The notes under the pieces are model-generated. The model was not told where the DNA came from. It did not search any database and worked only from the letters and a program-made list of their open reading frames with translations. A stretch of 64,000 bases of DNA from Galbula dea (Eukaryota > Chordata > Aves > Piciformes > Galbulidae). This document shows, piece by piece, positions 1-11,589 of the stretch. Both the position numbers and the translations under genes were made by a program. Where the stretch lies: NCBI GenBank assembly GCA_013399015.1, contig VWZX01000867.1, positions 141,903 through 205,902 on the forward strand, in the 5' to 3' direction. Positions within the stretch are counted from its first letter, which is position 1, and each line of letters opens with the position of its first letter.

Positions 1-975
1 AGTGGTGTCCCCCAGGGCTAAGTGCTGAGACTACTCCTGTTCAACATCTTCATTGATGACTTGGGTAAGGGGATAGAGAGCACCCTTAGTAAGTTTGCAG
101 ACAACACTAAGCTGGGTGGGAGTGTCGATCTGCTTGAGGGTAGGCAGGTTCTGCAGAGGGACCTACACAGGCTGGATCGATGGGCAAGGGCCAATTGTAT
201 GAGTTTTAATAAGGCTAAGTGTCGGGTCCTGCATTTTAGTTGTAACAACCCCCGACAGCGCTACAGGCTTGGGGAGGAGTGGCTGGAGAGCTGCCCAGCA
301 GGGAAGGACCTGGGAGTGTGATTGACAGCTGGCTGAACATGAGCCAGCAGTGTGCCCAGGTGGCTAAGAAGGCCAATGGCATCCTGGCCTGTATCAGGAA
401 TAGTATGGCCAGCAGGAACAGGGAGGTGATCTTACCCCTGTACTCGGCACTGGTGAGGCCACACTTGAGTACTGTGTGCAGTTTTGGGCACCGCAGTATG
501 GGAAGGACATTGATTTGCTGGAGAGGGTGCAGAGAAGGGCAACTAGGCTCGTCAGAGGTCTGGAGAACAGGCCTTATGAGGAGAGGCTTAGGGAGCTGGG
601 GTTGTTTAGCTTGGAGAAGAGGAGGCTGAGGGGAGACTTTATCGTTCTCTTCAGTTACCTTAAAGGAGGCCGTAGAGAGGTGAGTGTTGGCCTCTTCTGC
701 CTTGTGACTAGTGACAGGACTAGAGGGAATGGGTTCAAGTTGTGCCAGGGCAGATTTAGATTAGATATTAGGAAAAATTTCTTCACTGAAAGAGTGCTGA
801 GGTATTGGAATAGGCTGCCCAGGGAAATGGTGGAGTCTCCATCCCTTGGAGGTATTCAAAAAACAGGTAGATGTGGCACTTCAGTGGATGGTTTAGAAAT
901 AACAGTAGTGTAGGGCTTTAGGTTAGACTTGATGATTTTGAAGGTCCTTTCCAACCGTGATGAAGTTTCTATGTT
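1..975 (+). mobile_element. CR1 LINE, reverse transcriptase half and 3' end, degraded, cut by the window edge
   Basis: The sequence starts at the SGVPQG motif of the CR1 reverse transcriptase and runs to the CR1 3' end (GGTCCTTTCCAACCGTGATG). The FADD active-site motif reads FADN (about 91-110), so a catalytic aspartate is lost. A stop codon follows VPQG at 19-21 and another ends the frame at 319-321. The reading then moves to a second frame (LNMSQQCAQVAKKANGILAC) and, through a one-base loss near 465, to a third (QFWAPQYGKDIDLLERVQRR). The C-terminal part ends near 880. The copy is dead. The 5' end lies outside the window. Confidence 0.93.
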
Positions 976-3900
976 TCACACACAAATGCAGTATCATCTC
1001 TGCTAGATAAATTACTGAAAAATGTTGTCAAGTACATAGCCTAATGGATATGATCAGCATTTTTCTGGCTGAATAGCACTCAAAAAGGTGTTCATCCAGG
1101 ACTCTCCAGTAAGGATTATTTGAGTGAAGTTTTAATGTGACACTTCTACTGAACTTTCTTTAATGGACACACTTAGTGTAATTCAATCCCCTACTCAGGG
1201 TTTTTGCACTTTCATATGGCTTTCATACAAATGATAAGAGAAAACTTTCTCCATTCCTAGACTATGTATGTTTTCAAGGCTAGGAGGCTCTGACTGGTAA
1301 TTTCTGTTGCTACATTTAAAAATGCTGGCAAAGAAAGCAGAAAACATCCAAAAATATTTTAACTTAGCAAATAGGCAGGGCTAATCACTTTAAAAGTATT
1401 AATAGCAACCTGAATGGCAGCCAAGTCTATCTATAGGGAATGAAGATAATTTTGGGGAGATTCTTGTACTAGAATTAGATGAAGTCAGTGAATCTAAAGA
1501 GATTTTTGGCACATACAGAAATATCATGTATACTTGTCCATTTCTAGTTCACATGAATCTGTGCTAGGATTGGAGTAGTTTGGAGGGAAGGGGTTTGAAA
1601 CGAAGACCCAAGGATCTTTTCTAACTTGGAGCTTCCAAACAGCTAACAGTTAGTTATGCTGTGATACATTTTTAGAGCTATAAAATCCTCTAACACATTC
1701 ATTGCCTTTTATTACTGCTTTGTTTAAATGTTCATGTTTCTGATCCAAAAGTGTAGGCAATATTGAGCTTTTAAGTAAAATGAGCCAAACCAAAATAGAG
1801 GATCTAAAATATCTTTCTTTTCTGAGTGGATAAAGTACAGTTATGAAAACATCAGTCCAGTCTGGTTTCTGTGTCTCACTCAGATCTGGCTGATTTCCTA
1901 TTCTGTTTTAAGTTATATCTTTTCAAAGAGGAATTTGTGATATCAGTAATTGCATATGATGGTTTCTCATCGTGGAAAAAAGCCCCCCACACTTTGGTCC
2001 TTCAGAATCCAAAGCCAGATTTACACTGCAGATCAATCAGGCCTTGAAATGTGAGTATTGATCTAAAAGTAGTTCTGGTGCATATGTCACTTCTTGAGCT
2101 GACATACTTAGTAAAGAAAAAAGAAATCAAATGGCTTAGAGAAAAACACCACCATGTTTATAACTATACAATTACTTGTCTCAGCCTAAGCCTGCTTAGC
2201 TTTCAAGAAGCTTGAGACTTCATGCTATGCACATGGAGTAACCATTGGATTAGGAATGTGAATTCAGCCTTCCCTTGTCTTTGGTGAGTGTCATAACAGT
2301 GTGGCACTACAATCAGTTTTCTTTATCCCAGTTAATATTTTTATTTATATGGAGTAAAACCACCAGTGGATTGAAGCTAACCCTTTAGTCTGATGGGAAA
2401 AGGTAATTTGACTGAAGTCCTTTCTATCTTTTTACTGTCAAAATATCCCAGCTTTTGATTTTGGATATGGATCAACTGGATGGAAAGACAGCCAATTTCC
2501 CTAAGTTTCCCCTGGGTAAGAAAGGAAATACAGATGTGATGACTTACAACCTTATCTGACTTGGAAAAAACAGCAGCATCTTCATCTATGTCATTTCAGC
2601 TGACCAAATGGCTGGCAAGAGAACAAATTATTCCCCGAAGTATAGGTCAATGCCATTCACATAAAGAGGCCATTACGAGGCAGCAATAAACCAGGCCTGG
2701 GGCAGTGTCAGGTTCTGCCCTGGAGCAGGCAGAGAATCTGGTAGATTCTTGACATTACTGCTTGTCTGCTCTCATTTGTGTGGAGTCCAGCACCAAAACT
2801 CCAAGGGAGATATGGCCCAGCATCTTTCTGAACCTGTCTGCCACCTTCACAATGATTATGAAAGTCCCTAATTCTACAAACCAACTGAGCTTCCAGCTCC
2901 AAATTTATTGTCCTTTTTCATGATGCCTAAGAGCAGAAGACATGACAGCAGGTACTGGAAAGATCAAAAGTGAACTCTCTATCGGCATGGGAGAGACTGC
3001 GTTAATCTCACCACAGACTTCTTAAAGTTGCATCTCCAAGTGTAAGACATTTACTTGGGCACCCCCTCCAGTCAATGGAGTGACTCCAGAGTGTTATTCA
3101 CTGCATCCTAAGAATAGTGCCTGAGGTGGGTGGGATGAATCACCCTGGGGAATTGCCTGGAGCTCTCTGTGAAGAGAGCTTTGCCAGATGGCTTTGATGA
3201 CAAGCCTTCTTTTTAGGTGCTTAAAATTAGGTAAATTGAATCCCACCTCAGAATGTTCAATCTCATTATCATCTTAAAACAGGGAAGAGCTGTAGATTAC
3301 ATGAGCATGCCATCATATGCTGTTTTAGGTGTCAGCCTTTACCCAACAGAAAAATAATCCTGTATGGATTTCGCAGAAAGGGTGGAAGGTGCCTGCAGCC
3401 CCAGCATGGTGCAGTCTGTGTCCTTGCCCAGAGAGTGTGGTGAGAGATGTAAGGCTGTTCCCTTTGCCTCTGCCCCCTGGTAAGGCATGGCTGGGTCCCA
3501 CTCTGACAGCTGCTGGATTTGCATTCCTCTTGTATTTCCACTTCATATATTTTCAGTTCTCTACTCTCATTCAGCCCCACAATGTAAAAGCTGTTACAAG
3601 TTGCTATACCCGCCTTTTAGATAGGTAAACCTTATGCCTCATTCCCCTGAATGCAGTGACAGGCCTGAGAGCACACAAAAGCCTGCATCAGCATGAAGCA
3701 CTGCCATGGATACTGGACAGGCAGGTGTGATGGACCGTGCTGTCACACAAACTAGCCACGTGATTCCTTGCAGGAAGGTGACCAAATGTAGACTCTTAGT
3801 TTCATCTAACACCGTACAGGCAGATCTGCTGAAGTACTTCAGGAAGATGCAACATAAACGTGAAAAGGATTAATCCAGCAGCCTTCATAGAATGTTCATT

Positions 3901-6394
3901 TTACACCAAGCACAAGATTTGTGGAAAAATTAAGTAAACCTTGTAGGAAATAAACATATGTAGAGGAAGAAATGCTCTCAGGTATGAATTAATTATCTTT
4001 CTTCTCAGACCAAAGTCTTCTAATGAGCTAGGAATAACAAATACATGACAGTGAAATCATCATCTGAATTACTAATATTCATGTCCAGTTCTGTCAGTAC
4101 CGTTTGTTCGAAGTCCTGAGGATGGCAGGTTTTAGGTCCTTTTGTGTGCTACTTGTTAAATTTTTCTACCATCAGTGTCTACATATGTTTAAATCATTGG
4201 CCTAAACTCCCCCTTTTTTAGTATGCAAAGGTGATTTCTTCATAGAGGAAAGAATGGCACAATAGGAGGTATCCTTGCAATGCCATTCTGGCAGGAAACA
4301 TGGCCTGATACAGCCATGCTTTTTCTAGGAACTGTCAGGACATTTCTGGTTATTTGATTGCTGTTCAGAGGTTAAAGAGCTGGTCCCTGCAAAGATTATC
4401 TGAAGTTTGAATAGTGGCTAATCAACTGATAGCTGTTTACTCAGAAGGTCTCTACAGATATTCTATTTTTGGTAGTCTATGTATTTGAGGACATTGGTCC
4501 TCAAAGGGATTGAAAAAAAGAGACACCAGAACCATGTCCTTAGGAGTGCTCCCACAGTTCATCCTTTTTGTTGTTTCAGAAGAAACAGGGAAGGCCTAGT
4601 GCGTTTTGTACAACCCATGTGCAGATCCACAGGGAAAGCAGCACTGTTTAGGTTTAGCCTTCTTTCCAGCCAGGGATGCTGGCAGGACTTCACTGTTTGC
4701 CATTTCCTCAGTTTCTGCCCTCTAAACGTGGGCCCCTGTGAGGTATTGGGTCCCTGGGATAAATTTAGGCATCTTCTGAATGTAATTATCTCCAAAGAGT
4801 CCCTATGCAAACAAGAGGGGCTCTTCCCAGTGGTGTAAGAGGGGCTGTCTCTGTGGGAGGCCCTGATGGGCAGTGAGATGTGGCTCAGGTCTTCAGCAGG
4901 GCAGTGGCGTAGAGCTCTCCCATCCCCCGTTTCGTGCCTGGCTGTTCCCAGCTGCAGCCATGGGAGTGTCTTGTGTTTGCCCATGCAGAGTTGTCCACAG
5001 GCACCCACTGGAGCTCTGCCTGACCTCTGATTGGCTTGTTTGTCTTACAGGTTCCTCTGCCTGCCAAAGCCACCCCTGCTCACCATCCAGCTGCTCTGTG
5101 CTGGTGTACGATTTACAGTAAACCTTGTTGGCTGGCTTAAGTAAGCCTCTCCCTGGGCAGCAGGGGGACTGGGGTGCTGAGTGTGGGATAGGGTGAGATT
5201 CTGGAGGGTGAGAGCTGAGGGGAGGAGATGCCGCTGTCCCTTTAGTGAAGCCTTAAGAAGGCAACACAAATTTTTAAATATCCTCTTCCCTTTTTGGCTT
5301 TGCAGCTCAGACAAAAGGAATTGTGTGGTTACTTGCACATGACTTTGCACGAGTCAAGCAGCTTGAGGAGAAAAAACCCTCATGATGAGCATTCTCAAGC
5401 ATTTGAAACTATCACACCCACTTGTAGCTGCACAAAGATAGATTTAAGCAGTTTTTCATATTCCCTATAAGAAATGACCATCAAGCCACAGCAAGAAAGC
5501 AGAGAGAAAGCGGGGTGTGTTTGTCTGCAGACAACAAGAATAGAATGAGAGTCTTACCAGCTATTTTTCCAGTCTGCCAAGAATGATTTCTATACAATGT
5601 ATGATACAACAAGAAACCTGCCAGTCTGTAGATTTCTGCAGATTATAATCAGCGAGTCTGTAGATTTCTGCAGATTATAATCAGCAAGTCTTAATTTCTC
5701 TCAATAGCTGACTATGGACAATTCATGACCTAGCTAACCTTATTTTCAGATGTTAAGCTAAATGGCTCTATAAGAATATGTTGCTCAAAATCGGTTCGGA
5801 GAGCAGGAAGAAGATAAACTCAGTGTTTAAAAGAATCAGCTTACTAACCAAGAAAAACTGCAATAGTTATGCTCATCAGAGTTCTAGCCCTACTCTCTCT
5901 TACGCCAGATAAAAATATGACAATAGCCTTTAATCCAAGTTTCTTACAAGAACCTCTAAGGGCCAGTGAAAATCTTCTGATTATTAAAAATTATTCCAAG
6001 CCTGTGTTACCTGAAAACCTAAGTCAGGGGGTATTATGGGACTACTGCAACAAAAATGCTGGCAGATTTTTCCATTGTAACTTCACCTGCAGTGTAGAAG
6101 GCATATCACTGATCGTGAACATTGTACTGCCTTTGCAAGAGTATGAGCAGAGCAGAACTGTCATTTTGGCACTGTTTGACATAAGACTATTTTTGAGCTA
6201 CTTAACTACTCCATTCAGTTCAATACATAGGATGGCTGTGAGTCAGCTGAAATGATTTACTGCCTAGCTCCCTCTACAAATACAAGCATTTGGGTCTCAT
6301 TTTCAAAGTATGCCACGTATAGACAGGAAGAGTCAGACAAGGATGCTGGTAAACAGACATCTTGGTCTTTACTGAAGCCTCCACAACTGAAATG
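976..6394. other. Intergenic DNA downstream of PIK3R1; no gene recognised
   Basis: About 5.4 kb between the CR1 copy and the inferred PIK3R1 3' end. I see no exon, RNA gene or identifiable transposon, apart from the 32-bp tandem duplication at 5623-5686. The GC content is visibly higher at about 4560-5250, where overlapping open frames occur on both strands without recognisable homology. Confidence 0.6.
5623..5686. repeat. 32-bp tandem duplication (two copies)
   Basis: Two adjacent 32-bp units (5623-5654 and 5655-5686), each starting AGTCTGTAGATTTCTGCAGA, differ only in the last base (G versus A). The near identity points to a recent slippage or duplication event. Confidence 0.9.
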
Positions 6395-6410
6395 AAGTTT
6401 CAAAACAACC

Positions 6411-6416
6411 TTTATT
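6411..6416 (-). promoter_or_regulatory. Candidate distal polyadenylation signal of PIK3R1
   Basis: AATAAA on the minus strand followed by GGTTGTTTTG, a plausible GT-rich downstream element. It lies 4.36 kb after the stop codon. Cleavage would fall around 6390-6400. A second AATAAA at 6630-6625 is an alternative. Confidence 0.5.
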
Positions 6417-9400
6417 CTGCTTGAAGACTTATTACAATTTTTAAAGCAACTTAAAAACAAGACACAGCTCCATAATCTCTATAGCTTGAACAAAATTTCA
6501 AGGAGGTATGTTTTCATTGTTGCCTTGTAAAGGCAATTTACAACCCACTTTACCCTCCACCTCCTCAAAGACCATTTTAAAACAAAGTAATCTTAATGTT
6601 TTAAAGACATTTAACAGAACAAGCTTTATTTTTAAAAACACGAATAAAAAAAATAGCAGCATCTTGGGCAGCTAATGCAATCTCATTAGGACAAGTGCAA
6701 TGTAATGTTACAAATTCCCACAGTTCACCTTAGTCTTCAACTGCAGTAAATACAACACGATTCTACATAAAACGCTGCATTTTGGAACCTTGTCCCATGG
6801 GAGGCATTATACTTTGAGCTGCCCATTTCTAAAGTGATCCTGAAGAAAAATAATATCAGGATTCACTTTCCCAACTTAATACCATGCATATAGCAAAAGC
6901 ACTGTGTGAAAATCGGCAGAAGTTTTCCCCATTAGAAGCATCTGAATGTTTTCCCAAGCATTATTATTTCAGTGCCAATTACAAGACAAAGCCATTTCTT
7001 CACTACAGAACAGTTGACACCAAACAGAAAATCTGAAGATTTGGTTTTACAGATTGCTTGACAAGATTTCTTAGATAAGTGAACCATACAGACAAAGGTT
7101 TTTTTATTTTTTTATTTTTTTTATTAAGAAAATACCCAACAACACAGAAACTCAGTTTTCTAACTGTACTTGGAAACATGCTGTACCCACGAAGGTCTAT
7201 TGTGCGTGTGCATGTGTCTTCAAACAAAGTTTATGATATCACTTACTCAATTCAGCAAAATGATCATGTTTGGTGAAAAAAACACCTATACTGGGATCTA
7301 TTCAGACATAAACACAGCAGGTGTGCACACATATGCACAGATACACATCCTCAAACCTGCAAATTCAAATTTCAACTGAAGGAAATCAGAAACTCCTAAT
7401 ATTGCTTGTGGATTCTGATTCTCTGTGTTATGTCTCATACCTTTGAAAGCCTTGTGAAAATGCTGCTGCAGTGCAGCATAACTCAAGGATTTAAAACAAA
7501 AGAAAAAATCCCCAAACAAAAAATACATAACAAAACAAATCCCACCCATGAATATTATTAGATGGAAAAAACACATCAGTAGAAATACAGAAAAGCACCT
7601 TGTTTCTTCAGTTATATCCACGTGCTTTTTTTTCTGTATATATTAAGTCTGTTTGAGATCAAATCAAAACTGGAGTGAACAATATGGTAGATAAGGGACA
7701 AACAGCTCCGCAGTGAATAGGGCCTTTGGCAGGACTTAGCTCTGTGCATTAAGGAGGAAGGGAAATGCAGAGGCCACACAATACTTAAGTACCAAAGAAA
7801 ACCCACTCATGCCAATTTGAGGGCGTAAGTGATCCTTGCAAATTGCACATACCCTGTGTAGGCAGAATATCCCCTTAAGAAGCCTTAAGCATTTATCCCC
7901 ATAACATAGTGCTTATTTCTCACTGTTGCTTGTGCAAGAAAAGCAAGTGCTAAATTTGCACACACACTATTTTTTTTTTTTTTTTCTGCTACAACCACAG
8001 ATGAAGAGAAGTTGTACAGCATGACAGGAACAAATGATATTCCATACTGGGCTGAGCATGCTAAGGATATGGCCCACTGACATAGCAGAGGTTTTCTTAA
8101 TATGAGCAAAATTAGATCCAAATGCCTTAGCTATGATAAAATTTCTTGACAAACGCTACATGAAACATCAATTCAGATTACATATATTTTGCTTATAGAG
8201 AAAAAAAATACCATTTTACTCTTAAAAATATGTAACATTCAAAAATTAATATATGTCCAAAGAATATCTTGGATTGCTACAAGTATTAAAATTGTTGTAT
8301 ACTGAACTAATTTGTAACTTCAAGACCAGTAGTAAAACTGCCTTGCTAGAGTAATTGTTGGTGCTTTTCATAGTAAAAGCCAGTTATCAGCAAACCAAAT
8401 TTACATGGTCCTACAGGTTTGAAAACAGTGTGGAATGAGGAAAGGAAGGGATGAAGACTAAACTTTTATTCAGAAAAAAATATGCAGAATAATTTTCTAA
8501 GTTGTGACTATCCTGAAACATTAATTTTGGTTGAATTTTGTGTTCCGATATACATTCTAGTATGAAGATACATCTACAGGAAAGCAAAGACAACCCACCA
8601 AAACAAACTAATCAAACAAACAAACAAAAAAATCAAAATAAAATCACAAAATCAAAATTAAAAAATTGCCAAAATCAAAATAAAATCCAAAGCCTTACAG
8701 TTGCAGAAATGAAGGAATAAAGTAAAAATGGAAAGACAATATAAAAAATACTGAAGATTGGTGAATTTCTTCTATTTCCAATAGCTTAATAAGCACTGCA
8801 TACTTTGAATTAAAACATATAGCTCTAAAACTGAACTATGATGAGAGATTCCACCTTACTCCATCCATAGGTCTTACTATTTTGATTATGTGTGCATCTC
8901 TTTTTAATAGTAATGAGTCTTGCCTTTGCATCTTGAGGGAAGAATAAATTCATATGTTCACTTAGTCAAGACTTTTCCAAGATTTCTCTGAACTTCACCA
9001 CCTTATGAATTTGTGTGAATTTCCCCAGTGGTCAGAACAAGAAGTAACCATTGCAAACCACCACAGCGACCTGCCCCAGAATTCCTAACAAGTTTGCTTT
9101 AGTGGGATTAATGTATTTGTTTACTTTAACTAAACCATAATTCTGTAAGTCTCTGGTGCTTGAAATTACATAACTGTTCACTCTGATACTGCCTCAGCCT
9201 ACAAATTTATGAAAATGAATCTAAAATGTTAAATATGATAGCCTAGTAATTTTCAAACCAGAAATTTTCCAGTCTTAATTAGGTTGTACATGTTGTATCC
9301 AAGGTGGGAGCTTTTCCACAATACTAATACAAAAAACAAAACTAGGCAATAGATTACATAAATTTCCTTCATGTGAAATGAAAGTATCTTTACATGCTGA

Positions 9401-10464
9401 CAAAAAATCTGCCATATTAGGTCAAGAAGTTATTTGTTTACTACAAAGAGCGGATTATTCTGGGATCCACACTATCTACCACCGTAGCCAAATTTCTCCT
9501 GTTTTTCTCCAATCACTATCAGAGAAGGATACATAAATTTTCATCTTTGAAATACAAAGACAATCATTATAGAAATTCAAAATGCTTCAGGAAGCAAACA
9601 TAGCTTGGTACCGTATTCTGAAGATATCTCTGAAATAATATTGTTGGACTCTGTGACATTTTGTAATGTTCATATATTTTTTATTGAATAAAGCAGCTTT
9701 GAAGCTTACTAGGCACTGCCCAACAAAATATTTAGTCAAAAAGGAGAAAAAAAAAAAAAAAGCTTTTAAGACTTTGAACTAGTAGCTCAATATTCTATAC
9801 AAAGAAAATTGTAAAACATTTCAGTTTTAACTCTGAAGCCAACTCTTGCTGGCTTCCTATACATTTTTGTTTTTTTGAAAAAAGAAAACAACAAAATGAA
9901 TTTAAAAAAATCAGGAAGAATATTCTAAGGGAAAAGAAAGAAAGAAAAAATTACTACAGCCTAAAGAAAAATCAATTTTGCATAGCATGGTCTAAGAATT
10001 CAGCTTTCAGCACACAGAAAAATGAAAAGAGAAGCAGTTTGGTATTGGTAGTTTCCATCAATGATAGTTAGTCATCCAATACTATGTACATTATTATATA
10101 CTGTATGCCATTGAAAGTCCTGTTTTCTTCAGTCTTAAATATATTCTTAAAACAGGATTTTAAAATGTCTGAACAAAACACTTCCTGGCACTTGGCTATT
10201 ACAATTACTCTGAACAACATACTGTAATTTAAGTCCTTTAAAAACATCCCTTAGAAATGAAAGTGCCATTCTGCTACATATCATTCACCTGTAACCAAAA
10301 AATCCACAATGCTGTGTGTCTGGATCCACTGAGTGCAGCAACACCAAATCCAAGCCAGGTCTTGACCAAGAAATTCCAAAAACTGAAAGACAAAGACCTC
10401 TTATACCTTGTGTCTGAAGAATCCAATGTTCTAGCTGGTAAAGCTTCAGAAGTGGTCGTAAACA

Positions 10465-10471
10465 AGCACCA
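10465..10471 (-). promoter_or_regulatory. Candidate miR-29 target site in the PIK3R1 3' UTR
   Basis: The minus strand reads TGGTGCT, the 7-nt complement of the miR-29 seed, about 300 nt after the stop codon. miR-29 targeting of p85-alpha is reported in mammals. That this is the orthologous site is inference, since a 7-mer can occur by chance. Confidence 0.35.
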
Positions 10472-10772
10472 TAGTTAAAGGCCTCTATGTCCCTGCAGGG
10501 AGATCAGGTTTGGATTTCTCTCTCTTGCATTTTTCTTTTTTGTTTGTTTTTAAAAAGCACTTCAGATTAGAAACATACATTCACAGCTTAACACTGTGAC
10601 CTCTCCTGCTGCAGTTGTGAAGAAAAGCTCTAGTCCCGTCTGAAGACAGATAGCTTTGATACTGCAGCTCAAATTCTTGAGTAAGGCTTAAAGGAGCCTT
10701 TCCTCTCCAGAGGCCTCAATGTTGTCAAATCTTTTCTTTAGAAAAAACAAACAACCCAGAGTATTAAGATCT

Positions 10773-10962
10773 TCATCGCCTCTGCTGTGCATATACTGGG
10801 TAGGCTAGTGTGACATTGAGAGAGTCATTGTGCTGCACAAGTGATGTGTGTTGATAATGTAGCACCAGTTCTTTGAGTGAGTTGTACAAGTTATATGGCT
10901 CTGCAAATCCATACCCAGTAGGTGTTTTGTTTATCACACAGTGCTTTACCTCTCCATCCACC
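10773..10962 (-). CDS. PIK3R1: PIK3R1 last coding exon: C-terminal half of cSH2 and stop codon
   Basis: This 190-nt exon is shared by p85, p55 and p50. It completes the C-terminal SH2 domain (about residues 662-724 in p85 numbering). It starts VDGEVKHCVINK, continues through YGFAEPYNLY, and ends TLAYPVYAQQRR, then TGA at 10775-10773. The acceptor is a T-rich tract and AG at 10964-10963. The first base completes a valine codon from the previous exon. The sequence is nearly identical to mammalian p85-alpha (for example TPTGYG where human has TATGYG). The cSH2 domain binds phosphotyrosine and contacts p110-beta and p110-delta. Confidence 0.98.
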
Positions 10963-11418
10963 CTAAAGAGAAAAAAAAAACCAATGATTTTTTTAGTTTG
11001 TAAGTACAGTGAAGTTAAGCTAGAAAATAAAGTATTGGCAATAGATCTTAAGATACTAGTCACTACATGGAATCCTGTCTTCTATGGTGGGATAATGGTA
11101 AGAACCCAAGTTTAACCCAAATTCCTAGATGTTGTGCTAGTTTAGGGAGGCAGTAGGTAGGCAGGGCTTAGCAGCTGCATGGTAAAGACTGCATTTGCGC
11201 TTTGGTTTCCCTTTTTCTGTGCGAGGTTCATCTCTGTGAGTAGCACAGGTTTCAGCTGTGCCGGAAAAGGAGCAATAAGGATAGCCTCAGGACTTGCTGG
11301 TCTGCTTCTAAGCCCAAAGGTCCAATGGGATCCATGCACATGTAAGTGTCTATCTACCCCTCGTTCAAGGTAGGTGCCTCAAATATTGGTTATGTCATTC
11401 ACAAATCAGGGTACGTAC
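10963..11418 (-). other. PIK3R1: PIK3R1 intron within cSH2
   Basis: 456-nt intron splitting a valine codon of cSH2. Donor GTACGT and a T-rich acceptor. Nothing else seen in it. Confidence 0.9.
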
Positions 11419-11589
11419 ACAACAGAGCAGGCATAGCATCCTTGTTTGCTGCTCTCTCGAACGAGGAATGTTCCATCCCGCTTTCCCCGCAGCAGATTTT
11501 CAGCTTGGCTTCTATTGATATTTCCCACATTCCATGTTCTCTCATCATGATGGGGCAAGTCCTCATCATCTTCCACCATAGAGTACTGG
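11419..11589 (-). CDS. PIK3R1: PIK3R1 exon: iSH2-cSH2 linker and N-terminal half of cSH2
   Basis: A 171-nt exon covering about residues 605-661. It encodes QYSMVEDDEDLPHHDERTW, the acidic linker, and then the start of cSH2. The phosphotyrosine-binding FLVRES motif is intact with its arginine. The exon ends in CSV with a split valine codon. The acceptor is CAG before 11589 and the donor is GTACGT from 11418. NVGNINRSQAENL differs slightly from the mammalian NVGSSNRNKAENL. Confidence 0.98.

Larger units (their letters stand above)
6395..10772 (-). other. PIK3R1: Inferred 3' untranslated region of PIK3R1
   Basis: AT-rich sequence downstream of the stop codon with no recognised coding region or repeat. 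The far end is placed near 6395 because an AATAAA on the minus strand (6416-6411) is followed by a GT-rich stretch. The resulting length of about 4.4 kb is close to that of the human 3' UTR as I know it. Other AATAAA hexamers (for example 6630-6625, 8470-8465, 9685-9680) could give shorter forms. The exact end needs RNA data. Poly-T tracts lie at 7097-7126 and 7970-7985. Confidence 0.6.

Noticed and set aside
4559..5008. 149-codon minus-strand open frame, with overlapping frames on the plus strand
   Set aside because: It lies in a GC-richer patch where stop codons are rarer. The translation has low complexity of function and no family motif.
5869..6255. 128-codon plus-strand open frame just beyond the PIK3R1 3' end
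   Set aside because: No recognisable domain or splice context. One or two frames of this length are expected by chance in six frames of 64 kb.
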